Positions 7,591-14,153 of a stretch of DNA of 42,996 nt are shown here, in pieces (position 1 is the first letter of the stretch; every line of letters begins with the position of its first letter). Source of the DNA: a virus. The DNA is taken from positions 1 to 42,996 of the IMG/VR virus record IMGVR_UViG_3300045257_000093. One strand, given 5' to 3'. The notes beneath the pieces are model-generated. The model did not search any database and was not told the origin of the DNA. It worked only from the letters and a program-made list of their open reading frames with translations. The translations under genes and the position numbers were made by a program.

Positions 7591-8886
7591 ATGCACATCA
7601 AAACCCGTATCGCGGCCCTGATCGGCCTCGCGCTGAACCCGCACGTCGTCAAGCACACCGGCCACCGTTTCGGCCAGAAGGACGGCGTTGACCCGGAGGC
7701 TCTTAAAGCCGCGCTGGCCACCGCGCTGGCCACTCGCGACGCCGAGATCCAGGGCCTCATCAAGAAGTCCAACGAAGAGATCGAGAAGGTCGGCAAGGCG
7801 TCCGCTGAGACCGTCGAAGCGCTCCAGAAGGCTGCGGCCGAGGGCGTCAAGCAGCAGGAGCGCCTGAACGAGATCGAGCAGGAGATCGTCGAGCTGAAGG
7901 CCAAGGGCCTGCGTAGCGAGCCCGCGTTCAAGTCGGCCGGCGAGCAGCTGTGCGACTCCGAGGACTTCAAGAGCTTCGCGTCGAAGGGCAAGGGCACGGC
8001 GATCCTGCAGCTCAAGGCCGTCACCAGCGTGACCAGCGCCACCACCGGCACCGGCGCCGCGGGCGGGATGATCCAGCCGCAGTGGCTCCCTGGCGTTGTC
8101 GGCCCGGCGCTGCGTCAGTTCACCATCCGCGACCTCATCATGCCGGGACGTACCAATTCCAACGTAGTGCGCTACGTTCGAGAGTCGGGCTATCAGAACA
8201 TGGCCGCGATGGTGGCCGAGGGTGCGCTGAAGCCGCAGTCCGACTTGGCGTTCGCGCAGGTCGACACCGCGGTGAAGACCCTGGCTCACTGGTTGAAGGC
8301 GTCCAAGCAGATCCTCGCTGACGTACCGATGCTGTCGAGCTACATCGACACCCGCCTGACCTACGGCCTCAAGTACGTCGAGGAAGCTGAGCTTCTGTCG
8401 GGCGACGGCACCGGGGAGCATCTGCTGGGCCTCATCCCGCAGGCGACTGCGTTCAATGACGCGCTGCGCAAGGCCGGCGACACGCAGATCGACACGCTGC
8501 GCAAGGCGATCCTGCAGGTTCGTATCGCCGAGTATCGCGCCAGCGGTATCGTGCTGAACCCGATCGACTGGGCGAACATCGAGCTGACCAAGACCACGAC
8601 CGGCGAGTATGTCTGGGTCAACGTCGGCACGGGCGCCAGCCCGCAGCTGTGGCGCTTGCCCATCGTGGACACGAACGCGATCCCGGCCGGTCACTTCCTG
8701 GTCGGCGCGTTCAACATGGCCGCGCAGGTGTTCGATCGTGAGGATGCCAACGTCCAGGTCTCGACCGAGGACGGCGACAACTTCGTGAAGAACATGGTGA
8801 CGATTCGTGCCGAGGAGCGCATTGCTCTGGTCGTGTACCGGCCGGAATCGTTCGTCTACGGCCCGTTCGCCGCTCCCACGACCTGA
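7591..8886 (+). CDS. Major capsid protein (HK97 fold) with scaffold-like N-terminus
   Basis: A 431-aa capsid protein. Residues about 30-110 form a long charged coiled coil (rich in EIEKV, ETVEALQK and EQEIVELK-type heptads) corresponding to the HK97 delta domain that acts as scaffold and is removed by the protease. The mature shell domain follows, with the E-loop/P-domain hallmarks (IRDLIMPGRTNSN, YRASGIVLNPIDWANI, and GAFNMAAQVFDRE near the C-terminus). I chose ATG 7591 with GAGGACAC upstream. The leader and the first ~30 residues resemble those of the tail tube gene at 12921 (see findings). No chaperonin-type or decoration gene is recognised next to it. Confidence 0.95.
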   Translation: MHIKTRIAALIGLALNPHVVKHTGHRFGQKDGVDPEALKAALATALATRDAEIQGLIKKSNEEIEKVGKASAETVEALQKAAAEGVKQQERLNEIEQEIVELKAKGLRSEPAFKSAGEQLCDSEDFKSFASKGKGTAILQLKAVTSVTSATTGTGAAGGMIQPQWLPGVVGPALRQFTIRDLIMPGRTNSNVVRYVRESGYQNMAAMVAEGALKPQSDLAFAQVDTAVKTLAHWLKASKQILADVPMLSSYIDTRLTYGLKYVEEAELLSGDGTGEHLLGLIPQATAFNDALRKAGDTQIDTLRKAILQVRIAEYRASGIVLNPIDWANIELTKTTTGEYVWVNVGTGASPQLWRLPIVDTNAIPAGHFLVGAFNMAAQVFDREDANVQVSTEDGDNFVKNMVTIRAEERIALVVYRPESFVYGPFAAPTT

Positions 8887-8915
8887 TCTTCGTCGGCAGG
8901 GACGATGATGTTGGA

Positions 8916-8945
8916 GGGCGGGGCGGCTTACTGAGCGCCCCGCTC
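8916..8945. other. GC-rich stem-loop after the capsid gene
   Basis: GGGCGGGGCG (8916-8925) can pair with 8936-8945 in a 10-bp stem containing one G-U pair and a 10-nt loop, 30 nt after the MCP stop. No U tract follows, so it is not a standard terminator. It could stabilise the abundant capsid mRNA 3' end or attenuate read-through into the glycosyltransferase genes (inference). Confidence 0.5.
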
Positions 8946-8968
8946 GCCTTCCAGCCGAGGAGTAACCC

Positions 8969-9169
8969 GTGAGCCATACGCATACAGTCGTCAAACCTTT
9001 CCGCGCCGAGGAAGCTGGCAGGATCGTCCAAGTGAAAGAACCGTTCACCCCTCGCGACGAAGTTCGCGCCGCGGACCTTGAACGCGCCGGGCTGATCGCG
9101 CCGAAGGGCAAAGCCCTTGACGCGGCCCCGCAAAACAAAGACGCCGCCAAGCTGCGTCGCAACAAATGA
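8969..9169 (+). CDS. Small protein downstream of the capsid gene
   Basis: A 66-aa protein starts at GTG 8969 with GAGGAG upstream. It has a conserved-looking central part (PFTPRDEVRAADLERAGLIA, residues 25-44) and a basic, Lys/Arg-rich end. The spacing Ala-Ala-Asp-Leu-Glu-Arg-Ala-Gly-Leu-Ile is often seen in short head-region proteins of siphoviruses, but no function is established here. It ends in ATGA shared with the first glycosyltransferase, so it heads that coupled run. Confidence 0.72.
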   Translation: MSHTHTVVKPFRAEEAGRIVQVKEPFTPRDEVRAADLERAGLIAPKGKALDAAPQNKDAAKLRRNK

Positions 9170-9807
9170 GCCACATCGGTATCGGTCGCATCACCTGCGG
9201 CCTACGCCTGATGCGCCCGCTGCTGGCGCCCGTCGAGGCCCGGATCGAGGCAATCTGCGACACCGACCGCCGCGGCCCCGCCTACGCGCGCAACGAAGTC
9301 CTGCACCGGCTCTACGTCGCCGGCTGCGACCACATCTTCCTTTTCGATGACGACTGCTACCCGGTGATGCCGGGCTGGGCCGAGTATTTCATTGAGCAGG
9401 CGCGCCAGCATGGCCTGCCATACCTCGGGCTCCCCGAGATCTTCAAGAGTGCGCTGGTTTCGTCGAAAGGCGAGATGGGCTTCTGGAACCCGACGATCGG
9501 GTGCTTCAATTACCAGACTCGTGCCGCCATCGAGCAGGTCGGTTACTACAACGAGGCGTGCACCACCTACGGCTACGAGGACTCCGGCCGGAACGACCGC
9601 ATGCGTCGGTTCATCGGCGCCCAGGGCGTGCCGTCGCCCATCCGCGCGAGCGCCTACATTCACAGCGAAGACGTGTTCGGCGAGAACCCGCCGGCCAACA
9701 TGACTCGCGACGAGAAGGAAGCGTCGATCGAGCGCAACAAGCCGATCTGGCACGCCGAGCTGCGTTCGCCCCAGTTGTTCTACCCCTACCCGCGAGAGAC
9801 GGCATGA
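9166..9807 (+). CDS. Glycosyltransferase, GT-A type (family 2-like)
   Basis: A 213-aa protein with a GT-A style nucleotide-sugar site: IFLFDDDCYP gives Asp61-Asp62-Asp63, the DXD-like motif that holds a metal-bound nucleotide sugar. The upstream stretch RRGPAYARNEVLHRLYVAGC matches the part of family 2 enzymes that precedes it. A second acidic patch, YGYEDSGRNDR, may supply the catalytic base. There is no membrane segment, so it acts in the cytoplasm. It is the first of three consecutive glycosyltransferases joined by ATGA overlaps inside the head operon, which suggests modification of a virion protein. Confidence 0.82.
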   Translation: MSHIGIGRITCGLRLMRPLLAPVEARIEAICDTDRRGPAYARNEVLHRLYVAGCDHIFLFDDDCYPVMPGWAEYFIEQARQHGLPYLGLPEIFKSALVSSKGEMGFWNPTIGCFNYQTRAAIEQVGYYNEACTTYGYEDSGRNDRMRRFIGAQGVPSPIRASAYIHSEDVFGENPPANMTRDEKEASIERNKPIWHAELRSPQLFYPYPRETA

Positions 9808-10718
9808 GCCTCTTGGAACTGTATGGCGGCGGCGCGACGTCCTGTGGCTACCACCGCATCGACTTGCCGTTCGGCTGGCTGAAGGTCGAACCCAAGGTGC
9901 CGGTGCTGGTGTTCAACCGGTACATGCAGCAGGGCGTCGGGGCGCTGATCGCCAGGCGCCGGCAGGGCTTCAAGATCGTGGCGGACCTCGACGATTACTG
10001 GGAGTTGCCCGACGGCCACTACCTCGCGGGCGCGTGGAACGCCGCGGGTACGCCGGCCAAGATCCGCGCATGCCTGGCCGAGAGCGACGTCGTGATGGTC
10101 ACCAACGAGATGTTGGCCAGCCATGTCCGCACGATCAACCCCAACGTGGTGATTGTCCCGAACGCCTTGCCGTTCGACGAGGGCCAGTTCACGCGCACGA
10201 CGCCGACCTCTGACACCTTCGTCTACGCGGGCGGGGCCAGCCACGTCCCCGATGTGTTGCCGCTTGCCGAGGTATTCGACGACCCGTGCGTCGTGTTTGC
10301 CGGCGACGACCCGAAGCACCGCGAGTGGGTCCGCATGCGCCAGATCGCGCCGCGCGCGCAGTACGTCGCGGCGAAGCCGGTCACCGACTATATGTCAGCC
10401 TACGACGGGCATCTCGCCGCGCTGGCGCCCCTGGTCGACAACGAGTTCAACCGGTGCAAGTCGAACCTGAAGATGCTGGAGGCCGGCGCGAAGGGCCTGC
10501 CGCTGATCGCGTCCGACGTGGCGCCGTACCCTTGGATGGCACCGGGTGTTCTAAGTGCGACCAGTCCGCGCGAGTGGGGGGTCTGCATGGAGCACCTGCG
10601 GAAGTGCCCAGAGGACGCGCGCCGGGCTGGCGAAGCGCTTGCGGCCCACGTCCGAGAACGCTACCAGCTGCGCGACGCGAACGAAATCCGCCGGCAAGTT
10701 CTGGAGAGCTTCGCATGA
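9804..10718 (+). CDS. Glycosyltransferase, GT-B type (family 4/1-like)
   Basis: A 304-aa protein with two Rossmann-like halves. The first half contains KIVADLDDYWELP, VMVTNEMLASHV and NVVIVPNALPFDE, all typical of phage and capsule GT4-like enzymes. The second half has FVYAGGASHVPDV and the sugar-nucleotide region CKSNLKMLEAGAKGLPLIAS with the conserved Lys and Glu. Start ATG 9804 overlaps the previous stop (ATGA); the longer frame upstream only shadows the first glycosyltransferase. It would extend or replace the sugar added by its neighbours. Acceptor unknown. Confidence 0.85.
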   Translation: MSLLELYGGGATSCGYHRIDLPFGWLKVEPKVPVLVFNRYMQQGVGALIARRRQGFKIVADLDDYWELPDGHYLAGAWNAAGTPAKIRACLAESDVVMVTNEMLASHVRTINPNVVIVPNALPFDEGQFTRTTPTSDTFVYAGGASHVPDVLPLAEVFDDPCVVFAGDDPKHREWVRMRQIAPRAQYVAAKPVTDYMSAYDGHLAALAPLVDNEFNRCKSNLKMLEAGAKGLPLIASDVAPYPWMAPGVLSATSPREWGVCMEHLRKCPEDARRAGEALAAHVRERYQLRDANEIRRQVLESFA

Positions 10719-11251
10719 TCCACTACGTCTCCCCCTGGACCGAGGGAAACATCGGCAGCGGCTTGAACGAGGCGATCGCCCGGCTGCCTGACGAGGATTG
10801 GGTCTGCGTGCGCGACGGGGACACGCTGTTCCTCGAACCGGACTGGGGCCGGCAGATCGAAACCATTGTGGAAGCCAACCGCGATCAGTTCGACCTCATC
10901 TCGTGCATGACCAATCGCCTCAAGGCGAGCTACCAGTTGCACGGCGGGCAGATCAGCGACGAGCCGGATCTGAACGTCCACGTCGCCATCTCGCGCGAGC
11001 GCCGCCAAGTGCACGGCACGCACGTCGAGCCGACGCCGCTCGGTCCGCTGGCCGCGATGTTCCTGCTGTTCCCCAAGTCACTCTGGGTGGCGCACCCGTT
11101 CGAGGAGCGCACGATCTACTTCGATCAGCTATTCTGCGCCGAGGCGCGTGCGCGCGGCGCCCGACTTGGGGTAGCATGGGGGCTGTACGTCCTGCACCTC
11201 TATCGGTGGGGCCACAAAAACCCAGCGGCATATACGGGGCACCTCGCATGA
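10715..11251 (+). CDS. Glycosyltransferase-like protein (GT-A type), third of the run
   Basis: A 178-aa protein carries WVCVRDGDTLFLEPDWG: Asp34-Gly-Asp36 is a DXD-type motif in the context usual for family 2-like sugar transferases. GPLAAMFLLFPKSLW and YFDQLFCAEARARGARLG fit the acceptor half of such enzymes, and the last part (GLYVLHLYRWG) has the HxYRWG type ending seen in phage-encoded relatives. It is smaller than a full GT2, so it may need a partner. It starts at ATG 10715 (ATGA) and ends in ATGA with the connector gene. Confidence 0.78.
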   Translation: MIHYVSPWTEGNIGSGLNEAIARLPDEDWVCVRDGDTLFLEPDWGRQIETIVEANRDQFDLISCMTNRLKASYQLHGGQISDEPDLNVHVAISRERRQVHGTHVEPTPLGPLAAMFLLFPKSLWVAHPFEERTIYFDQLFCAEARARGARLGVAWGLYVLHLYRWGHKNPAAYTGHLA

Positions 11252-11805
11252 GTCTGGTACTGCTCGAAACTCTCAAGGCGCAGCGCAAGGTGACCTACGC
11301 GGTCGAGGACGCGCTGCTGCAGGGCTACCTCGACGCTGCCGAGTTGCACGTCCAGAACTTCTTGAACCGAAACGTTTACGCCGATCAGACTGCGCTCGAC
11401 GCGGCGATTGCCGCGGCGCCGACGGACTTGGCCGCGGCGCGAGACGCCTATGTGGCGGCCTACGCCGCTTGGCAGCTGTTGCCCGACTCGTCTCCTGATC
11501 TGTTCGCTGCGCTCAATAACGCGTACAACCAGCCGGTTCTTGGAGCGCCACAAATGGCCGACCGCGACTTCGCGAGCGTGGCTTATGACAAGCTGATCGC
11601 CGACTGGCGGGAAGCGCAAGAGCAAGCGCGGCGTACCTACTTCGGCAAGGTCATCACCTCGAACATCTCGCAAGCCATTGTGCTGCTGGCGGCTGGCTGG
11701 GATGCGAATCGCGAGTACGTCATCACCGAGCTGAGTAACGCGATCGAGCTGCCGATGGGCGTCGTGGCGTTGCTCTCGCCCGACCGCGTGCGGCAGGGCG
11801 TCTGA
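11248..11805 (+). CDS. Head-tail connector (gp6-like)
   Basis: A 185-aa protein in the position of the HK97 gp6-type connector. The N-terminal part KVTYAVEDALLQGYLDAAELHVQN is the diagnostic helical start of that family: substrate-like acidic and aromatic positions followed by FLNRNVY. The middle contains an Ala-rich segment and the C-terminal half (VITELSNAIELPMGVVALL) is less typical, so it may be a fused or extended form. It would form a ring under the portal. ATG 11248 is chosen from the ATGA overlap; a longer reading frame upstream only shadows the glycosyltransferase. Confidence 0.75.
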   Translation: MSLVLLETLKAQRKVTYAVEDALLQGYLDAAELHVQNFLNRNVYADQTALDAAIAAAPTDLAAARDAYVAAYAAWQLLPDSSPDLFAALNNAYNQPVLGAPQMADRDFASVAYDKLIADWREAQEQARRTYFGKVITSNISQAIVLLAAGWDANREYVITELSNAIELPMGVVALLSPDRVRQGV

Positions 11806-12161
11806 TGGCGCGCTCGGGGGCCAAGCGCCATTCGATCACGCTGGAGCGTCAGGACGCCAGCGGCACCGACGAGTACGGCTCGCCGGTCATCGCGTGGGTC
11901 GCGCAGAGCCCCGACGTTTGGGCGAGTATCGAGGCGCCAAGCGCCAAGACCATGCGCAACGCGGGCGAGGTTGTGCTGGGCGGCGCGGTGACCGGCGTGG
12001 ACCTGCTGGAAGTCGTCATCTATCCGGTCGAGGACTTGGAGCCGGTCAAGTGGCGCTTCCGCTGGAACGGTCGCGTCTATGAAATCAAGACCGCGCGCCT
12101 GAGCAACGACATGAAAGACCTGACGCTGCTGGCGATGGTGGGGACTTCCGATGGACTTTAG
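11805..12161 (+). CDS. Head-tail adaptor (SPP1 gp16 / phage_H_T_join-like)
   Basis: A 118-aa beta-rich protein. HSITLERQDASGTDEYGSPV and VWASIEAP near the start, followed by FRWNGRVYEIK, are the pattern of the head-tail joining (stopper) family. It sits exactly between the connector and the gp10-like tail completion gene, as expected. Start ATG 11805 overlaps the connector stop (TGATG), and its end overlaps the next gene by 11 nt. It would close the portal channel after packaging and offer the docking surface for the tail. Confidence 0.85.
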   Translation: MARSGAKRHSITLERQDASGTDEYGSPVIAWVAQSPDVWASIEAPSAKTMRNAGEVVLGGAVTGVDLLEVVIYPVEDLEPVKWRFRWNGRVYEIKTARLSNDMKDLTLLAMVGTSDGL

Positions 12162-12570
12162 TTTCCAGACGCCGAACCTCGCGGCCTACGAGCAGCACTT
12201 GCTCTCGATGGGCACGAAGGCTGCGCGCGCCGCCGGTCGCAAAGCGCTGCGCCAGGGCACCAACGTCGTGCTGCGTGAGAGCCGTGCGCTGGTCAGCGCC
12301 GGCCACCCGAAGTTCCCCGAGAAGGTCACCGGGCTCATGGCACGCTCGCTCATCACGCACGACCGCGGCATCCTCGGCGACACGATCCTTTTCAGCGTCG
12401 ACTTGAAGGGCATGGCGTTCTATGGCCGGTTCGTCGAGTTCGGCACGTCGCGTTCGCGCGCCTATCCCTTCATGCGCCCCGCCGCCGAGAACACCGCGCA
12501 GGAAGCAGTCGGCGTCATGGCGGACACGCTGGCTGTCGAGATCAGCGGTTACTGGGGGTCTTTCGGATGA
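12151..12570 (+). CDS. Tail completion / neck protein (HK97 gp10-like)
   Basis: A 139-aa protein with the HK97 gp10 family layout: a helical N-terminus (KAARAAGRKALRQGTNVVLR), then LMARSLITH, and the signature FYGRFVEFGTSRSRAYPFMR near residues 90-110. Members form the ring on top of the tail tube. It starts at ATG 12151 within the adaptor gene and ends in ATGA with the next gene, so the four neck genes are translationally linked. Confidence 0.9.
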   Translation: MDFSFQTPNLAAYEQHLLSMGTKAARAAGRKALRQGTNVVLRESRALVSAGHPKFPEKVTGLMARSLITHDRGILGDTILFSVDLKGMAFYGRFVEFGTSRSRAYPFMRPAAENTAQEAVGVMADTLAVEISGYWGSFG

Positions 12571-12902
12571 ACCTTGAAACGCAGATTGTCGCCTCGCTGA
12601 CGGGTATTGCCGTCACGACGCCTTTCGCCGATGCGAACCCGGCGACGCGCCCGCGCATCACGTACCAGACGACCACCGGGCGGTACAATGAGAACCTGCG
12701 AGGCGGCGGCCCGTATCGCGGCACGCGGCAGATCGACGTGTGGGCGCTGACCTACGGCCAGGCGCATGGACTTGCCGATCAGTGCAAGGTAGCATTGCGC
12801 GCGGGGCTGAATGTCGGGTCCATTACGGACAACCCAGACGACTACGAGACGGACACGAAGCTTCATCGGGTCAGTTTCGACGTTGCAGCTTGGCTTAAAT
12901 AA
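12567..12902 (+). CDS. Tail terminator-like protein (DUF3168)
   Basis: A 111-aa protein of the DUF3168/SPP1 gp17 type, following the gp10-like gene as usual. Features include RPRITYQTTTGRYNE in the first third, GTRQIDVWALTY in the middle and KLHRVSFDVAAWLK at the end, which are the strand motifs of that fold. It would cap the tail tube and connect it to the neck. It starts at ATG 12567 (ATGA overlap) and is followed by the tail tube gene after an 18-nt gap that holds a strong ribosome site. Confidence 0.85.
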   Translation: MNLETQIVASLTGIAVTTPFADANPATRPRITYQTTTGRYNENLRGGGPYRGTRQIDVWALTYGQAHGLADQCKVALRAGLNVGSITDNPDDYETDTKLHRVSFDVAAWLK

Positions 12903-12920
12903 CTCACTGAGGACACCGGC

Positions 12921-13478
12921 ATGAAGAATATCCACGCGTTTCTCCTGATGGTCTGGGCCTTCGTGCTCTCCATCGTCACCCCCGCCCACGTCGTCCGCCA
13001 TACGAGCCTGCGTTACGGCACCAAGGCTTCCCCCGGCGTCAACGAAGCGGTCAGCACGCAGGGGTTCCTGCTGGAGGTTGACACCTCGGCGGCGCCCCAT
13101 ACCACGCCGGCTTGGGTCGAGATTGGACAGGTGACCGATATCCCCGATCCGTCGCAGGAAGCTTCCGATCTGGACGCGTCCAATCTGCGCAGCTTGGCGA
13201 AGGAATACATCGCGGGCCTGAAGGATTCGCAGTCGGTCACCGTTACCGGCCAGCGCATCGCTACCAACGCGGGCCAAAACTTCCTGCGAGACAACGCGGG
13301 CGCGGCGGGCGTGTTCGCGTTCCGCAACACGTACTCCGACGGTTCGGTCCTGACGTTCCACTCGACCATCAAGAAGTTCGGGGTCACCGGTAATACTGAC
13401 GCCGTGATGATGTTCACCGCGACCGTCCGCCCGAGCGGCGCGCAGGTCTGGAGCGGCACCGGCGGCCCGACCACCTGA
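12921..13478 (+). CDS. Major tail tube protein with unusual hydrophobic N-terminus
   Basis: A 185-aa tube protein. From about residue 50 it has the tail-tube beta fold: EIGQVTDIPDPSQEASDLDA, SLAKEYIAGLKDSQSVTVTG, and the C-terminal TFHSTIKKFGVTGNTDAVMMF. The first 25 residues are different: MKNIHAFLLMVWAFVLSIVTP is strongly hydrophobic and looks like a membrane anchor or signal, not expected for a tube subunit. It is followed by HVVRHTSLRYGTK, which matches HVVKHTGHRFGQK at the start of the MCP. ATG 12921 has CACTGAGGACACC upstream, the same leader as the MCP. An internal start may give a shorter mature form. Confidence 0.87.
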   Translation: MKNIHAFLLMVWAFVLSIVTPAHVVRHTSLRYGTKASPGVNEAVSTQGFLLEVDTSAAPHTTPAWVEIGQVTDIPDPSQEASDLDASNLRSLAKEYIAGLKDSQSVTVTGQRIATNAGQNFLRDNAGAAGVFAFRNTYSDGSVLTFHSTIKKFGVTGNTDAVMMFTATVRPSGAQVWSGTGGPTT

Positions 13479-13495
13479 CACCGCAGCGACCCGTT

Positions 13496-13520
13496 GCCGG
13501 CCCTTCGGGGCCGGTCTTTT
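13496..13520 (+). terminator. Rho-independent terminator after the tail tube gene
   Basis: CCGGCCC (13497-13503), a UUCG tetraloop, GGGCCGG (13508-13514) and then TCTTTT form a textbook terminator 18 nt past the tube stop. It probably caps or tapers transcription so that head/tube genes are expressed above the tail chaperones and tape measure. Confidence 0.9.
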
Positions 13521-13545
13521 ACCAGCCTGCCTACTGGAATCCGAC

Positions 13546-13953
13546 ATGCACCTCACGCGCGAACAGATCCTCGAAGCCTCTCGCAAGCTTCCCTTTACCG
13601 ACGTGCCCGTGCCCGAGCTGGGCGGCGACGTGCGCCTCACGGCCATGACCGCCAGCGCCCGCATGGCGTGGGAGAAAAGCTCGTTCCCCGACGGTGCTGC
13701 CGATCTGCGGGAGTACAGCCTCGGCTTGATCTCGCGCAGTCTGGTCGGCGATGACGGGAAGCCGATGTTCACGACGGACGAGATCGGCGAGTTCGCCCAG
13801 AGCAGCGTGGTTACTCTCGCGGATGCCGCGCGCAAGTTGAACGGCATCGGCGCCGAGGCGGTCGCTGAAGTCGAGGGAAAATCCGAAGGGAGCCCGGCCG
13901 CGTCTGGCGATTCCAACTCGCTTGGCGATTCGGGTTCCCCCACCCTGACCTGA
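13546..13953 (+). CDS. Tail assembly chaperone G (shorter product)
   Basis: A 135-aa protein occupying the lambda gpG position between tail tube and tape measure. It has an ordered N-terminal part (LTREQILEASRKLPFTDVPV, then WEKSSFPDG) and a Ser/Gly-rich C-terminal tail that is only read in the zero frame. A GGGAAAA slippery heptamer at 13875-13881 (codons GGA-AAA, Gly111-Lys112) allows a fraction of ribosomes to shift -1 and make the GT fusion. G and GT together bind the tape measure and recruit tube subunits during tail assembly. Confidence 0.88.
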   Translation: MHLTREQILEASRKLPFTDVPVPELGGDVRLTAMTASARMAWEKSSFPDGAADLREYSLGLISRSLVGDDGKPMFTTDEIGEFAQSSVVTLADAARKLNGIGAEAVAEVEGKSEGSPAASGDSNSLGDSGSPTLT

Positions 13954-14153
13954 TGGTCGAGGGGTTGAACTCGGTGCAGCTTGCCGAAATGGAAGCCTAC
14001 GCACGGATCGAGCAAGACCCCGAGGGCGGAGTGGCGCGGAGTGCGCGGCTGGCTACCGAGGCTCGGGTGAAGGCGGAAGAGTCCAAGAACCGATTTATCC
14101 GCGCGTCGAAAGCCGCCGAGGAAGCAGCCAATGGCAACCGTAGCGACGCTTGA
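13546..14153 (+). CDS. Tail assembly chaperone GT (-1 frameshift product)
   Basis: Predicted join of 13546-13881 and 13881-14153, 202 aa: 112 residues of G followed by a 90-residue T domain. The frame after the shift has no stop from 13869 on and reads WRFQLAWRFGFPHPDLM right through the apparent start codon at 13953, then AEMEAYARIEQDPEGG. This LAWR.G.PHPD...EAYARIEP-like pattern is what T domains of many siphoviruses look like, and half of it lies upstream of the ATG. So the separate 66-aa frame from 13953 is not the real protein. The G:GT ratio is usually critical for tail assembly. Confidence 0.86.
13875..13881 (+). promoter_or_regulatory. -1 programmed ribosomal frameshift site GGGAAAA
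   Basis: The heptamer is positioned in the reading frame of G as G-GGA-AAA, the X-XXY-YYZ arrangement required for tandem slippage; lambda uses GGGAAAG. After slipping, GGG and AAA codons pair with the same tRNAs. It lies 72 nt before the G stop codon. Confidence 0.85.

Noticed and set aside
7564-9174. 536-aa minus-strand open frame opposite the capsid gene
   Set aside because: Mirror frame of a GC-rich gene; Arg/Leu/Asp-rich low-complexity product, no ribosome site, and the plus strand clearly codes the MCP.
13935-13941. TTCCCCC as an alternative frameshift site
   Set aside because: The P-site re-pairing (TCC to TTC) would be poor, and GGGAAAA upstream fits perfectly.
13953-14153. Independent 66-aa gene starting at ATG 13953
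   Set aside because: The T-domain motif begins upstream of the ATG and is reached by -1 frameshifting from G, so it is the GT extension.
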